This document shows positions 24,148-32,801 of a stretch of 50,088 bases of DNA, one piece after another. Under the pieces are notes generated by a model. That model worked only from the letters and a program-made list of their open reading frames with translations. It had not been told where the DNA came from and searched no databases. The position numbers and the translations under genes were made by a program. The stretch is from an uncultured Selenomonadales bacterium (GTDB lineage: Bacteria > Bacillota > Negativicutes > Selenomonadales > Selenomonadaceae): positions 1-50,088 of the forward strand of contig CALEPR010000110.1 in assembly GCA_937910665.1 (NCBI GenBank), in the 5' to 3' direction. The stretch's first letter is position 1. Each line of letters opens with the position of its first letter.

Positions 24148-24330
24148 TTATTGAAAACTAACTGTCGATTCAAAATATTTTTCGCTATTGTAAAATTTTT
24201 TTTCAGGAATTTTTTTATTTTCAACTTCAAGCGACAAAGTTTCACGATTTAAATTTTTGCCGTCATTTTTCTCCAAATCTTCAATAATTTCATTCAAGGA
24301 TTCAGAAATCATTTCATAAGCCTTGCTCAT
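24148..24330 (-). CDS. Small hypothetical protein between trpB and trpA
   Basis: A 60-residue charged helical protein (MSKAYEMISESLNEIIEDLEKN and on) with a ribosome-site-like AAGGAG 12 bases upstream of its ATG. Its start overlaps the stop of the preceding 36-residue frame (ATGA). It lies in the trp operon with no homology I can recall. The regular acidic helix and placement suggest it is expressed, perhaps as a partner of the preceding small protein. Confidence 0.5.
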   Translation of the reverse strand: MSKAYEMISESLNEIIEDLEKNDGKNLNRETLSLEVENKKIPEKKFYNSEKYFESTVSFQ

Positions 24331-24437
24331 TTGCCTTCACGCTCCTTGAAATATTTTTCCAATCGCTCAATCAAAGTTTTAATCGAATTTTTCTCAACCG
24401 CTGACAAATTTTCCATTTCATTTTTAGCGAACACCAT
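24327..24437 (-). CDS. Tiny hypothetical protein (36 residues) after trpB
   Basis: The frame reads MVFAKNEMENLSAVEKNSIK and then a Leu/Glu/Lys helix ending KYFKEREGK, with its stop overlapping the next start (ATGA). It starts 17 bases after the trpB stop but lacks a clear ribosome site, so it may be read by coupling. It is short but has coding-like composition. No function can be proposed. Confidence 0.35.
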   Translation of the reverse strand: MVFAKNEMENLSAVEKNSIKTLIERLEKYFKEREGK

Positions 24438-24453
24438 AAGCAGAAAAAATTTT

Positions 24454-25635
24454 TTATAAATCAACATCAACGCCTCTGTATTTTGCAACCGACGCACAAT
24501 CTTTATCGCCGCGACCGCTCAAAGTCACTACAATAATTTTATCTTTCGGCAAAGTCGGCGCAATTTTTTTTGCATAGGCGACAGCGTGAGCCGATTCAAT
24601 CGCAGGAATTATTCCTTCAGTTCGCGATAAAAATTCAAACGCCTCGACAGCCTCCTCGTCGGTGATTGGAAAATATTTTGCGCGACCTGATTCATTCAAC
24701 CAAGCATGCTCAGGGCCAATGCCGGGATAATCCAAACCTGCTGAAATTGAATAAACCGGCGCAATTCCTCCAAACTCATCTTGGCAGAAAAAACTTTTCA
24801 TGCCGTGAAAAATTCCGACGCGACCTGTGGAAATCGTCGCCGCAGTTTCAAAAGTTTCAATCCCTCGACCTGCCGCCTCGCAACCGATTAAATTGACTTC
24901 CAAGTCGTCCAGAAAATTATAAAAACTTCCAATCGCATTTGAACCGCCGCCCACGCACGCAATCACATAGTCCGGCAATTTTTTTTCAAGTTCCAATGTC
25001 TGAAATTTTATCTCGCGAGAAATGACTGACTGAAAATCTCTGACAATCGTCGGGAAAGGATGCGGACCCATGACTGAACCTAAACAATAATGCGTGTCTG
25101 AAATTCTGCGAGTCCATTCACGAAAAGTTTCTGAAACTGCATCTTTCAAAGTTCGCGTGCCATTTTTCACCGCGATAACTTCCGCGCCCAAAAGTTTCAT
25201 TCTGTAAACATTCAACGCCTGGCGTTTTGTATCTTCTTCGCCCATGAAAATCACGCAGTCCATGTTCATTAAAGCCGCCGCAGTCGCCGTTGCAACTCCG
25301 TGCTGACCTGCGCCTGTTTCCGCAATTAGTCGCGTCTTGCCCATTTTTTTTGCAAGCAGTGCCTGACCGAGAACATTATTGATTTTGTGCGAGCCGGTGT
25401 GATTTAAATCTTCGCGCTTTAGATAAATTTTCGCGCCGCCCAAGTCGGCTGTCATTTTTTCAGCAAAATAAAGTTTTGAAGGTCGCCCTGCGTAATCGTT
25501 CAAAAGTTTTTCAAATTCCGCCTGAAAATTTTTGTCCGCTTTAAATTTTTCATATGCCTCATCAAGTTCAATTATCGCGTTCATCAAAGTTTCCGGAATA
25601 TATTGCCCGCCGTAAATTCCGAATCTGCCTTTCAT
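24454..25635 (-). CDS. trpB: Tryptophan synthase beta chain
   Basis: The 393-residue PLP enzyme has the Schiff-base lysine in HTGSHKINN, the phosphate-binding CVGGGSNAIG, the GAGQHGVATATAAAL loop and the C-terminal LSGRGDKD. It condenses indole with serine to make tryptophan. The start ATG overlaps the trpF stop by four bases (ATGA) and has AGGAGTG upstream. Order trpF-trpB-(two tiny genes)-trpA; no trpE, trpG, trpD or trpC is in this window. Confidence 0.96.
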   Translation of the reverse strand: MKGRFGIYGGQYIPETLMNAIIELDEAYEKFKADKNFQAEFEKLLNDYAGRPSKLYFAEKMTADLGGAKIYLKREDLNHTGSHKINNVLGQALLAKKMGKTRLIAETGAGQHGVATATAAALMNMDCVIFMGEEDTKRQALNVYRMKLLGAEVIAVKNGTRTLKDAVSETFREWTRRISDTHYCLGSVMGPHPFPTIVRDFQSVISREIKFQTLELEKKLPDYVIACVGGGSNAIGSFYNFLDDLEVNLIGCEAAGRGIETFETAATISTGRVGIFHGMKSFFCQDEFGGIAPVYSISAGLDYPGIGPEHAWLNESGRAKYFPITDEEAVEAFEFLSRTEGIIPAIESAHAVAYAKKIAPTLPKDKIIVVTLSGRGDKDCASVAKYRGVDVDL

Positions 25636-26231
25636 AAATTTTCACTCCTAACTGTCTCGGCAAATTTTTTCATCTTCGCCAAGTCTTTAAATTTATTTGT
25701 TTCAATTCCGCTGCTCACGTCCACCGCAAAAGGTTTTAAAATTTTTATCGCGTCCGAAACATTTTCGGGAGTCAAACCTCCGGCTAAAAAATATTTGCGA
25801 TTAAAATTTTTCAACAGTTGCCAATCAAAAACTTTTCCATCGCCTGCGCCGCCGTCCAACAAAATATAATCTGCAGAACTTTTTTCGGCAAGTGCCAAGT
25901 CGGAAAATTTTTTTACCTTGAACGCCTGAATAATTTTTTTGTCAGTAAAATTTCTCAGCGTGGAAATATATTTTTCGTCCTCCGCGCCGTGAAGTTGAAT
26001 CAAGTCAAGATTTTTTGCCAACTTTTCAATGACAGAAATTTTTTCATTGACAAACACTCCGACCGCAGAAATTTTTTTGTCCAGAATTTTTTTCAGCTCA
26101 AGAAATTTTTCTTCGGTGACACAGCGAAAACTTTTCTGCGCGAAAATAAATCCTGCAAATTCCGGCAAAATTTTATTCGCAAAAAAAATATCTTCCTCGC
26201 GCCGCAAGCCGCAAAATTTTATTTCAGTCAC
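25632..26231 (-). CDS. trpF: Phosphoribosylanthranilate isomerase
   Basis: The 199-residue barrel protein begins EIKFCGLRREEDIFFAN, the N-terminal strand carrying the catalytic Cys. It has IQLHGAEDEKYI, the Asp-bearing YILLDGGAGDGKVFDW and the terminal FAVDVSSGIET. It performs the Amadori rearrangement in tryptophan synthesis. The start is GTG. It lies 59 bases after ychF on the same strand and overlaps trpB by four bases. Confidence 0.95.
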   Translation of the reverse strand: MTEIKFCGLRREEDIFFANKILPEFAGFIFAQKSFRCVTEEKFLELKKILDKKISAVGVFVNEKISVIEKLAKNLDLIQLHGAEDEKYISTLRNFTDKKIIQAFKVKKFSDLALAEKSSADYILLDGGAGDGKVFDWQLLKNFNRKYFLAGGLTPENVSDAIKILKPFAVDVSSGIETNKFKDLAKMKKFAETVRSENL

Positions 26232-26290
26232 AAAATCGCCTTCTTAACTTATCCCTTAGAACTTGTATTCACAGCTTACAAGATTAAACG

Positions 26291-27394
26291 CTAAACATTA
26301 AATCTGAAATAGGTAACGTCGCCGTCTTGCATAATATAATCTTTTCCTTCCAGCCGAACCAAACCTTTTTCACGTGCGGCGTTGACCGAGCCGAGTTTAA
26401 CCAAGTCGTCGTAGTTTACAATTTCTGCGCGAATAAAACCACGCTCAATGTCGCTGTGAATTTTTCCTGCCGCTTTGACTGCCGAAGTTCCTTTCTTAAT
26501 CGTCCAAGCTCGACACTCGTCAGAACCGGAAGTTAAAAAAGTCATCAAGCCAAGCAAATCAAACGCCGCATGAATCAGTCTGTCCAATCCTGAACTTTCA
26601 AGTCCCAAGTCTGTCAAAAATTCTTTCGCCTCTGCGTCGTCAAGTTCTGCAATTTCCGATTCAACTTTCGCACAGATCACAACGACTTTTGCGCCTTCGC
26701 TTTCGGCAAATTTTTTAACTTTTGTGACGTGAGAATTTTTTTCTGCGTCGGAAATTTCATCTTCAGAAACATTTGCAATATATAAAGTCGGTTTCAAAGT
26801 CAGCAAATTTGTTTCTCGAATTGTAAAAAGTTCGTCCTCAGTCAAATCTAAACTCCGCACAGTTTTTCCTTCGTCCAAAGCAGATTTTATTTTCTGCAGA
26901 ATTTCATTTTCAATTTTCGCATCTTTGTTTCCCGACTTCAAAATTTTTGTCAGCTTTTCCAATCTGCGCTCAACAATATCTAAGTCGGCAAGACAAAGTT
27001 CAGTCTGAATCGTTTCAATGTCTCGCAGAGGATCTATCGAGTTGTCAACGTGAGTAATATTTTCATCTTCAAAACAGCGGACGACATGAGCGACTGCATC
27101 AACTTGGCGAATGTGTTCCAAAAATTTATTTCCAAGTCCTTCGCCTTTCGACGCACCTTTCACAAGTCCGGCAATATCCACAAATCTGACTGAAGCCGGC
27201 GTAGTTTTTTTTGAGTTATACATTTTTGTCAAAACTTCAAGGCGTTCATCGGGCACGGCGACGACTCCGACATTCGGCTCGATTGTGCAGAAAGGATAAT
27301 TTGCCGCTTCCGCTCCGGCTTTTGTAATCGCATTAAACAAAGTTGACTTACCGACATTCGGCAAGCCGACAATTCCAACTTCAAGACTGCTCAT
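26291..27394 (-). CDS. ychF: Redox-regulated ATPase/GTPase YchF (OLA1 family)
   Basis: The 367-residue Obg-family protein has G1 GLPNVGKST, G3 DIAGLVKGAS, a central coiled region (about 130-190) and a C-terminal TGS domain (TFLTSGSDECRAWTIKKGTS through LVKLGSVNAAREKG). YchF prefers ATP and associates with ribosomes. AAGGAG lies 10 bases upstream of the ATG. It is followed by the trp genes; its intergenic region with the divergent fumarase gene (27395-27625) should hold both promoters. Confidence 0.96.
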   Translation of the reverse strand: MSSLEVGIVGLPNVGKSTLFNAITKAGAEAANYPFCTIEPNVGVVAVPDERLEVLTKMYNSKKTTPASVRFVDIAGLVKGASKGEGLGNKFLEHIRQVDAVAHVVRCFEDENITHVDNSIDPLRDIETIQTELCLADLDIVERRLEKLTKILKSGNKDAKIENEILQKIKSALDEGKTVRSLDLTEDELFTIRETNLLTLKPTLYIANVSEDEISDAEKNSHVTKVKKFAESEGAKVVVICAKVESEIAELDDAEAKEFLTDLGLESSGLDRLIHAAFDLLGLMTFLTSGSDECRAWTIKKGTSAVKAAGKIHSDIERGFIRAEIVNYDDLVKLGSVNAAREKGLVRLEGKDYIMQDGDVTYFRFNV

Positions 27395-27625
27395 AAATTC
27401 ACTAACTCCTTAACAAAATTTTTTCTATACATTTCAAATTTCAATTCACCTTGCAAAGAAAAGTTCCTTTTTTTTCCAAAAAATTTTTACTAAAAAAATG
27501 TCCGCAAAGTTAAAAAATTTTTAGTTTGACAAGGAATTTTTTTTCAGGCGGCAGGAATTTTTAAAGACAATGGCAAATAAAAGGGCAAGCAATTTTATGT
27601 GATAAAGGATACAGGAGGGATTAAG

Positions 27626-28468
27626 TTGAGAGAGCTCGATGCAAAAATTATCACTGAAAACGTCGCTGAAATGTGCAAGGAGGCGGCGTATTATTTGCCG
27701 GACGATGTTTATCGCGGACTGAAACGCGGTCGCGAAACTGAAAAGTCTGAAGTCGGCAAAATTGTTCTCGATCAAATTATCAAAAATGCAGAAATTGCGA
27801 AGGCAGAAGATCGTCCTTACTGCCAAGACACAGGAATGACGATTGTATTTTTGAAAGTTGGTCAAGACTTGCACATTACAGGCGGTGACTTAACAGAAGC
27901 CGTCAACGCCGGAATTGCGAAAGGTTACACTGAAGGTTACTTGAGAAAGTCAGTTGTTTCCGAGCCGCTTTTCAATCGCAAAAACACTCAAAACAACACG
28001 CCTGGCGTTATCTACACTGAAATTGTACCTGGTGACAAACTTGAAATCACAATCGCGCCGAAAGGTTTCGGTTCAGAAAACAAATCCGGAATAAAAATGC
28101 TTGTTCCTGCGGACGGCGTGAAAGGCGTAAAAAAAGCTGTCATGGAAATTATTTTGCACGCCAGCATGAATCCATGTCCGCCAATGGTTGTCGGAATTGG
28201 TATCGGCGGCACGATGGATCGCGCGGCTTTGCTTTCCAAAAAGGCACTCACTCGCTCCATTGATGAAAGAAATCCAATGCCTGAATATGCGAAACTTGAA
28301 GAAGAACTTCTTGAAATGATTAACTCAACAGGAATTGGCCCGCAACTTGGCGGCACAACTTCCGCGCTTGCAGTGAACATTGAATGGGGTCCGACGCATA
28401 TTGCAGGACTTCCTGTCGCAGTCACTATTTGCTGTCACGCAATGCGCCACTCGCACAGAGTTTTGTGA
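27626..28468 (+). CDS. Fumarate hydratase, alpha subunit (class I, Fe-S)
   Basis: The 280-residue protein has the 4Fe-4S ligand cysteines in RPYCQDTGMTIVF, NPCPPMVVGIGIGG and ICCHAMRH, the pattern of class I fumarase/tartrate dehydratase alpha subunits. It hydrates fumarate to malate reversibly and is oxygen-sensitive, fitting an anaerobe. A TTG at 27626 with AGGAGGG seven bases upstream is chosen; the frame extends to 27599 but that part holds the ribosome site. The beta subunit lies at 29676, separated by an aldo/keto reductase gene. Confidence 0.92.
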   Translation: MRELDAKIITENVAEMCKEAAYYLPDDVYRGLKRGRETEKSEVGKIVLDQIIKNAEIAKAEDRPYCQDTGMTIVFLKVGQDLHITGGDLTEAVNAGIAKGYTEGYLRKSVVSEPLFNRKNTQNNTPGVIYTEIVPGDKLEITIAPKGFGSENKSGIKMLVPADGVKGVKKAVMEIILHASMNPCPPMVVGIGIGGTMDRAALLSKKALTRSIDERNPMPEYAKLEEELLEMINSTGIGPQLGGTTSALAVNIEWGPTHIAGLPVAVTICCHAMRHSHRVL

Positions 28469-28486
28469 TTTTTTGGAGGTAATATT

Positions 28487-29638
28487 ATGGATTTTCAGAA
28501 ATCAAAACTTGGTTTCGGAATGATGAGACTGCCTGTCTTGTCCGGCCCTGCAGATTTTGATTACAAACAACTTTTTCAGATGGTCGATGAATTTTTAGCA
28601 CAAGGTTTTACTTACTTCGATACAAGTTTTGTTTACCACAACGGCAAGAGTGAAGAAGCTACCAAAAAATCCGTCGTTGAACGCCATCCGCGCGAAAGTT
28701 TTACAGTGGCTACAAAATTTCCGACGTTTAATCTTGTTCCTGAAAATGAAATTGACTCAATCATCGAAAGTCAGTTAAAAAATCTCGGCGTTGAGTATGT
28801 CGATTACTATCTGCTTCATAATTTGCAAAATGTTTACTATGACGGAGTGGACGGCAAAGGTGGAATTGTAAAAACTACAAACCTTTTCGAACACGCGAAG
28901 AAATTTAAAGACGCGGGAAAAATTAAGCATCTTGGTTTTTCATTCCATTCTTCGGCAAAACTTTTGGACAGAATTTTGACTGAACATCCTGAAACTGAGT
29001 TTGTGCAAATTGCGCTGAATCCAATCGACTGGGACAGCGAACTTGTTCAAGCAGGAAAATGTTATGAAGTTATTCGCAAGCACGGCAAAAAAGTTATAAT
29101 CATGGAGCCGATTAAAGGTGGCGGCTTAGCGAAACTTCCTGACGACGCAGAAAAATTTTTGAAGTCAATAAATCCTGCTGATTCAATCGCGTCGTGGTCG
29201 TTGCGTTTCAGTTTGGACTTGGACGATGTTATAACTGTTTTGTCAGGCATGAGTACTTTGGAGCAAGTCAAGGATAATATCAGAACTACTAAGGCGGCAA
29301 AACCTTTGACTGACGCTGAAAAATCTGCTCTTGCCGACGCAATGAAAATTTACCGTGAAAGTGCACCGATTAAACAAAGTGAGATTGAAAAATATCGTGG
29401 CTTAATTTATAACAAAGTTCCTGTCACTGCAATTTTGCAAGCGTACAGCATTTGTCAGATTCAACCCAATCCCGGCTTTTCTGACGACAACAATTATTTT
29501 AAAAATGCCGTTATCGAAAATGCAAACTTGGATATTTTCAAAGGACTGCCGAAAGAAAAAGTTGTTACTGCGGAAGGCGAAGATATTACCGAAAAAGTTG
29601 AAACTGCTGTTAAGTGGCTTAGCGAACATTCATTTTAG
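28487..29638 (+). CDS. Aldo/keto reductase without the usual Fe-S tail
   Basis: The 383-residue protein has AKR motifs: KLGFGMMRLPVL, FDTSFVYHNGKSEE (catalytic Asp/Tyr), VDYYLLHNL and KVIIMEPIKGGGLAKLP. Many anaerobe AKRs of this length carry a C-terminal 4Fe-4S domain with a CxxCxxC run. Here the corresponding region (YRGLIYNKVPVTAI and on) has only one cysteine, so that domain is degenerate. The gene starts 18 bases after the fumarase alpha gene behind GGAGG and precedes the beta gene, so it is co-expressed with fumarase. Substrate unknown. Confidence 0.88.
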   Translation: MDFQKSKLGFGMMRLPVLSGPADFDYKQLFQMVDEFLAQGFTYFDTSFVYHNGKSEEATKKSVVERHPRESFTVATKFPTFNLVPENEIDSIIESQLKNLGVEYVDYYLLHNLQNVYYDGVDGKGGIVKTTNLFEHAKKFKDAGKIKHLGFSFHSSAKLLDRILTEHPETEFVQIALNPIDWDSELVQAGKCYEVIRKHGKKVIIMEPIKGGGLAKLPDDAEKFLKSINPADSIASWSLRFSLDLDDVITVLSGMSTLEQVKDNIRTTKAAKPLTDAEKSALADAMKIYRESAPIKQSEIEKYRGLIYNKVPVTAILQAYSICQIQPNPGFSDDNNYFKNAVIENANLDIFKGLPKEKVVTAEGEDITEKVETAVKWLSEHSF

Positions 29639-29675
29639 AGAGAAAAAATTTTTTGTATGTGAAGGGGAGAAAATA

Positions 29676-30248
29676 ATGGCTGAAAGTATCAGAATCACAA
29701 CGCCGTTTACTGAAGAAATGTCGCGCAAACTTAAAGCAGGCGACAGCGTTCTTATCACCGGCACAATTATCAGCGCAAGAGACGCGGCGCACAAGGCAAT
29801 GACTGAGGCACTTGCTCGCGGCGAAAAATTGCCTGTCGATTGGAACAACCAAATTGTTTACTATCTTGGACCTACACCTGCTAAGCCTGGAGATCCTATC
29901 GGCTCATGCGGCCCTACAACTTCAGGCAGAATGGATGCATACACGCCTACAATGTTGGATCAAGGTATTAAAGGCATGGTCGGAAAAGGTTCTCGCGCTC
30001 CTGAAGTCGTCGAGTCGATGAAGAAAAATGGTGCGACTTATTTTGCGGCAGTCGGTGGAGCGGCGGCTTTAATTGCAAAGTCAGTTAAAAGTTACACAGT
30101 GCTTGCTTATCCTGAACTTGGACCGGAGGCAGTCGCGGCTTTGGAAGTTGTAGATTTTCCTGCAGTTGTTGTCATTGACTGCGAAGGAAATAATTATTAT
30201 GAAATAGGTCAAAAGCCTTTCCGCAACTTCGATATTGATAAAATTTAA
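29676..30248 (+). CDS. Fumarate hydratase, beta subunit (class I)
   Basis: The 190-residue protein has the family motifs GDSVLITGTIISARDAAH, YYLGPTPAKPGDPIGSCGPTTSGRMD and YPELGPEAVAALEVVDFPAVV. It forms the substrate-binding half of the two-subunit class I fumarase with the gene at 27626. The ATG follows GAAGGGGAG. The next genes are the succinate dehydrogenase/fumarate reductase operon, so malate, fumarate and succinate interconversion is encoded together. Confidence 0.93.
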   Translation: MAESIRITTPFTEEMSRKLKAGDSVLITGTIISARDAAHKAMTEALARGEKLPVDWNNQIVYYLGPTPAKPGDPIGSCGPTTSGRMDAYTPTMLDQGIKGMVGKGSRAPEVVESMKKNGATYFAAVGGAAALIAKSVKSYTVLAYPELGPEAVAALEVVDFPAVVVIDCEGNNYYEIGQKPFRNFDIDKI

Positions 30249-30261
30249 GCGTGAGAAATTA

Positions 30262-30300
30262 GAATTAGGAAAAAGATTCCTCACTCCTCATTCCTAATTC
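30262..30300. repeat. Second copy of the AGGAAT palindromic repeat
   Basis: GAATTAGGAA (30262-30271) and TTCCTAATTC (30291-30300) are perfect inverted arms around CTCACTCCTCA-type sequence like that before yidC (16275-16420). It lies between the fumarase beta gene and sdhC. It may act as a processing or attenuation hairpin. Confidence 0.6.
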
Positions 30301-30324
30301 CTAACTATTAGAAGGAGGTTTAAA

Positions 30325-30948
30325 ATGTTCCACACAACTTTTTACTTAAGGCGTTTGCACTCGCTGTGCGGACTTCTGGTTCTGGGAATGGTGCTGTTTG
30401 AACACATTTTTACAAACTCAATGGCGATGCTCGGTCCGCAGGGCTTGAATACCGCGCTTGAAATGATGGAGTTAATCCCGAAACCGATTTTCTTGGGACT
30501 TGAAGTAGGAGGAATTGCAATTCCGCTCCTGTTTCACGGCATTTATGGTATTTACATTGCACTGCAGGCAAACAATAATCCGCGCAGATTTGGTTATCTT
30601 CGCAACTGGAATTTTACACTTCAGCGTTGGACAGCTTGGTTCTTGGTAGTATTTTTGATTTGGCACGTCGGCTATCTCCGCCTCTATGTCAAAGGCGTAA
30701 CCGGCACTCCGATTTCATTTGAACTTTTGCAAAACTTTTTCCAGAATCCGATTGTTGTAGTCCTCTACATTCTCGGTATGTGGGCGGCGATTTTCCATTT
30801 CTGCAACGGAATTGCAACTTTCTGCATGACTTGGGGAATTACAAAAGGACCTCGCTCACAAAAAGTTATCAGCGTACTCAGTATGTGCCTTTGCGCGTGT
30901 CTTTGCCTTGTGACTGTGGCGTTTATGGCAAGCTATTTCATTTACTGA
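30325..30948 (+). CDS. sdhC: Succinate dehydrogenase/fumarate reductase cytochrome b subunit (b558 type)
   Basis: This 207-residue protein has five membrane helices and spaced histidines suited to two b hemes (LRRLHSLCGLLVLG, MVLFEHIFTNSM, LLFHGIYGIYI, FLIWHVGYLRL, IFHFCNGIATF). That is the Bacillus/Wolinella-type single-subunit anchor. It passes electrons between quinone and the Fe-S subunit. AAGGAGG precedes the ATG. It is the first gene of sdhC-sdhA-sdhB, with gaps of 23 and 15 bases. Confidence 0.93.
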   Translation: MFHTTFYLRRLHSLCGLLVLGMVLFEHIFTNSMAMLGPQGLNTALEMMELIPKPIFLGLEVGGIAIPLLFHGIYGIYIALQANNNPRRFGYLRNWNFTLQRWTAWFLVVFLIWHVGYLRLYVKGVTGTPISFELLQNFFQNPIVVVLYILGMWAAIFHFCNGIATFCMTWGITKGPRSQKVISVLSMCLCACLCLVTVAFMASYFIY

Positions 30949-30971
30949 TTTAGGATTTAGGAGAAAAAATT

Positions 30972-32786
30972 ATGGCGAAAGATATGACTAAAAAGAAAAT
31001 TATAATTGTCGGCGGCGGCATCTCCGGCTTGCTTGCGACAATTAAAGTTTGCGAGGCGGGCGGCGAAGTAGATTTATTTTCCTACTGCCCGGTAAAACGC
31101 TCGCACTCTCTCTGCGCTCAAGGCGGAATTAACGCCTGTATGGACACTAAAGGCGAACACGACAGCATTTATGAACATTTTGACGACACAGTTTACGGCG
31201 GTGACTTTTTGGCTGACCAAGTTGCTGTTAAAGGCATGGTCGAGGCTGCGCCGAAACTTATTAAAATGTTTGACAGAATGGGTGTGCCTTTCACAAGAAC
31301 TTCTGAAGGCGTTCTCGACCTTCGCAACTTCGGCGGACAGAAACATAAACGCACTTGCTTTGCAGGTTCTACTACAGGTCAGCAGATTTTATACGCGCTT
31401 GATGAACAGGTTCGTCGCTGGGAAGTCAAAGGCGCAGTCAAGAAGTATGAGTTCTGGGAATTTGTCAGAATCATCAAAAACAAAGAAGGCGTTTGCAGAG
31501 GAATTGTCGCGCAGAGCATGAACAGCATGGAAATTAAATCTTTCCGCGCTGATACAGTTATTCTTGCGACAGGCGGTCCCGGACAAGTTTTCGGACGTTG
31601 TACAGCGTCAACAATTTGCAACGGCTCGGCAGTCAGTGCAGTTTATCAGCAAGGCGCAGAAATTGCCAATCCTGAATTTATTCAGATTCACCCGACCGCG
31701 ATTCCTGGCAGTGACAAAAATCGCTTGATGTCTGAAGCATGTCGCGGTGAAGGCGGTCGCGTCTGGGTATGGCGTGAAAATCCTGAGACGCATGAAAAAG
31801 AGCGTTGGTATTTCTTGGAAGATATGTATCCTGCGTATGGAAATTTAGTTCCGCGTGATGTTGCGTCAAGAGCAATTTATAAAGTTTGCGAACACATGAA
31901 ACTTGGCATCAACGGCGAACACCGCGTCTATCTCGACCTGTCACACATTGACGGCGATTATTTGAAACGCAAACTCGGCGGTATTTTGGAAATGTATTCT
32001 GAATTTGTCGGAAAAGATCCTCGTGAAGTTCCAATGGAAATTTTCCCCAGCGTCCACTACTCAATGGGCGGAATTTGGGTTGACAGAAAACATTTCACAA
32101 ATATTCCCGGACTTATGGCGAGTGGAGAATGTGATTACCAATATCACGGCGCAAATCGTCTCGGCGCGAACTCACTTTTAAGCGCGGCATATTCCGGCAC
32201 AATTTCCGGTCCTGAGGCTATGAATTGGGCTAAGACCGGCGACAGAGGTTCTGAACTTACTGATGAGGAATTGGAAAATGCACGCCGCGAAGTTCAAGCT
32301 GAGTACGACAAAATTTTGCAGATGAACGGCACAGAAAACGCGCATCAACTTCATCACGAAATGGGCGACTTGATGTATAAATATGTTGCTATCGAGCGCG
32401 ATAATAATGGACTTGATGCTTGCTTGGTCGAACTGAAGAAAATTTTGAAACGCTGGGAAAATATCGGAATTACCGACAGAGGAAATGTTGCGAACCAAGA
32501 GGCAATGTTTGTTCGCCAGCTCCGCAATATGATTCTCTACGCGATGGCAATTACTAAAGGCGCGAGGATGCGTGATGAATCTCGCGGCGCACATGCAAAA
32601 ATTGTTCTTGAAAATGGACAGCGCAAGCATGACGAAGAAGGCGAATTGGTTTTCATGGGTCGCGACGACGAAAAATTCATGAAAGTTACAATCGTCAACT
32701 ATGATGACAAAAATGAAGAGCCTGTAATTTCCTACCGCGACTTTGATCATTCGCTGATTAAACCGCGTCTGCGCAGTTACAAGTAA
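30972..32786 (+). CDS. sdhA: Succinate dehydrogenase/fumarate reductase flavoprotein subunit
   Basis: The 604-residue protein has the FAD-binding IIIVGGGISGLLATI, the histidine for covalent FAD in RSHSLCAQGGINA, and the active-site stretches IHPTAIPGSDKNRLMSEACRGEGG and VHYSMGGIWVD. It is the catalytic subunit that interconverts succinate and fumarate. In an anaerobe with a b558-type anchor the physiological direction is likely fumarate reduction, but sequence does not decide it. RBS TTAGGAG. Confidence 0.95.
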   Translation: MAKDMTKKKIIIVGGGISGLLATIKVCEAGGEVDLFSYCPVKRSHSLCAQGGINACMDTKGEHDSIYEHFDDTVYGGDFLADQVAVKGMVEAAPKLIKMFDRMGVPFTRTSEGVLDLRNFGGQKHKRTCFAGSTTGQQILYALDEQVRRWEVKGAVKKYEFWEFVRIIKNKEGVCRGIVAQSMNSMEIKSFRADTVILATGGPGQVFGRCTASTICNGSAVSAVYQQGAEIANPEFIQIHPTAIPGSDKNRLMSEACRGEGGRVWVWRENPETHEKERWYFLEDMYPAYGNLVPRDVASRAIYKVCEHMKLGINGEHRVYLDLSHIDGDYLKRKLGGILEMYSEFVGKDPREVPMEIFPSVHYSMGGIWVDRKHFTNIPGLMASGECDYQYHGANRLGANSLLSAAYSGTISGPEAMNWAKTGDRGSELTDEELENARREVQAEYDKILQMNGTENAHQLHHEMGDLMYKYVAIERDNNGLDACLVELKKILKRWENIGITDRGNVANQEAMFVRQLRNMILYAMAITKGARMRDESRGAHAKIVLENGQRKHDEEGELVFMGRDDEKFMKVTIVNYDDKNEEPVISYRDFDHSLIKPRLRSYK

Positions 32787-32801
32787 GAGGAGGCATGCGA
32801 A

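Noticed and set aside
25818..26294. Plus-strand frame opposite trpF
   Set aside because: Rich in Phe, Asn and Lys from A/T runs of the antisense strand; trpF explains the region fully.
32178..32750. Minus-strand 190-codon frame opposite sdhA
   Set aside because: Shadow of sdhA with no ribosome site or motif.
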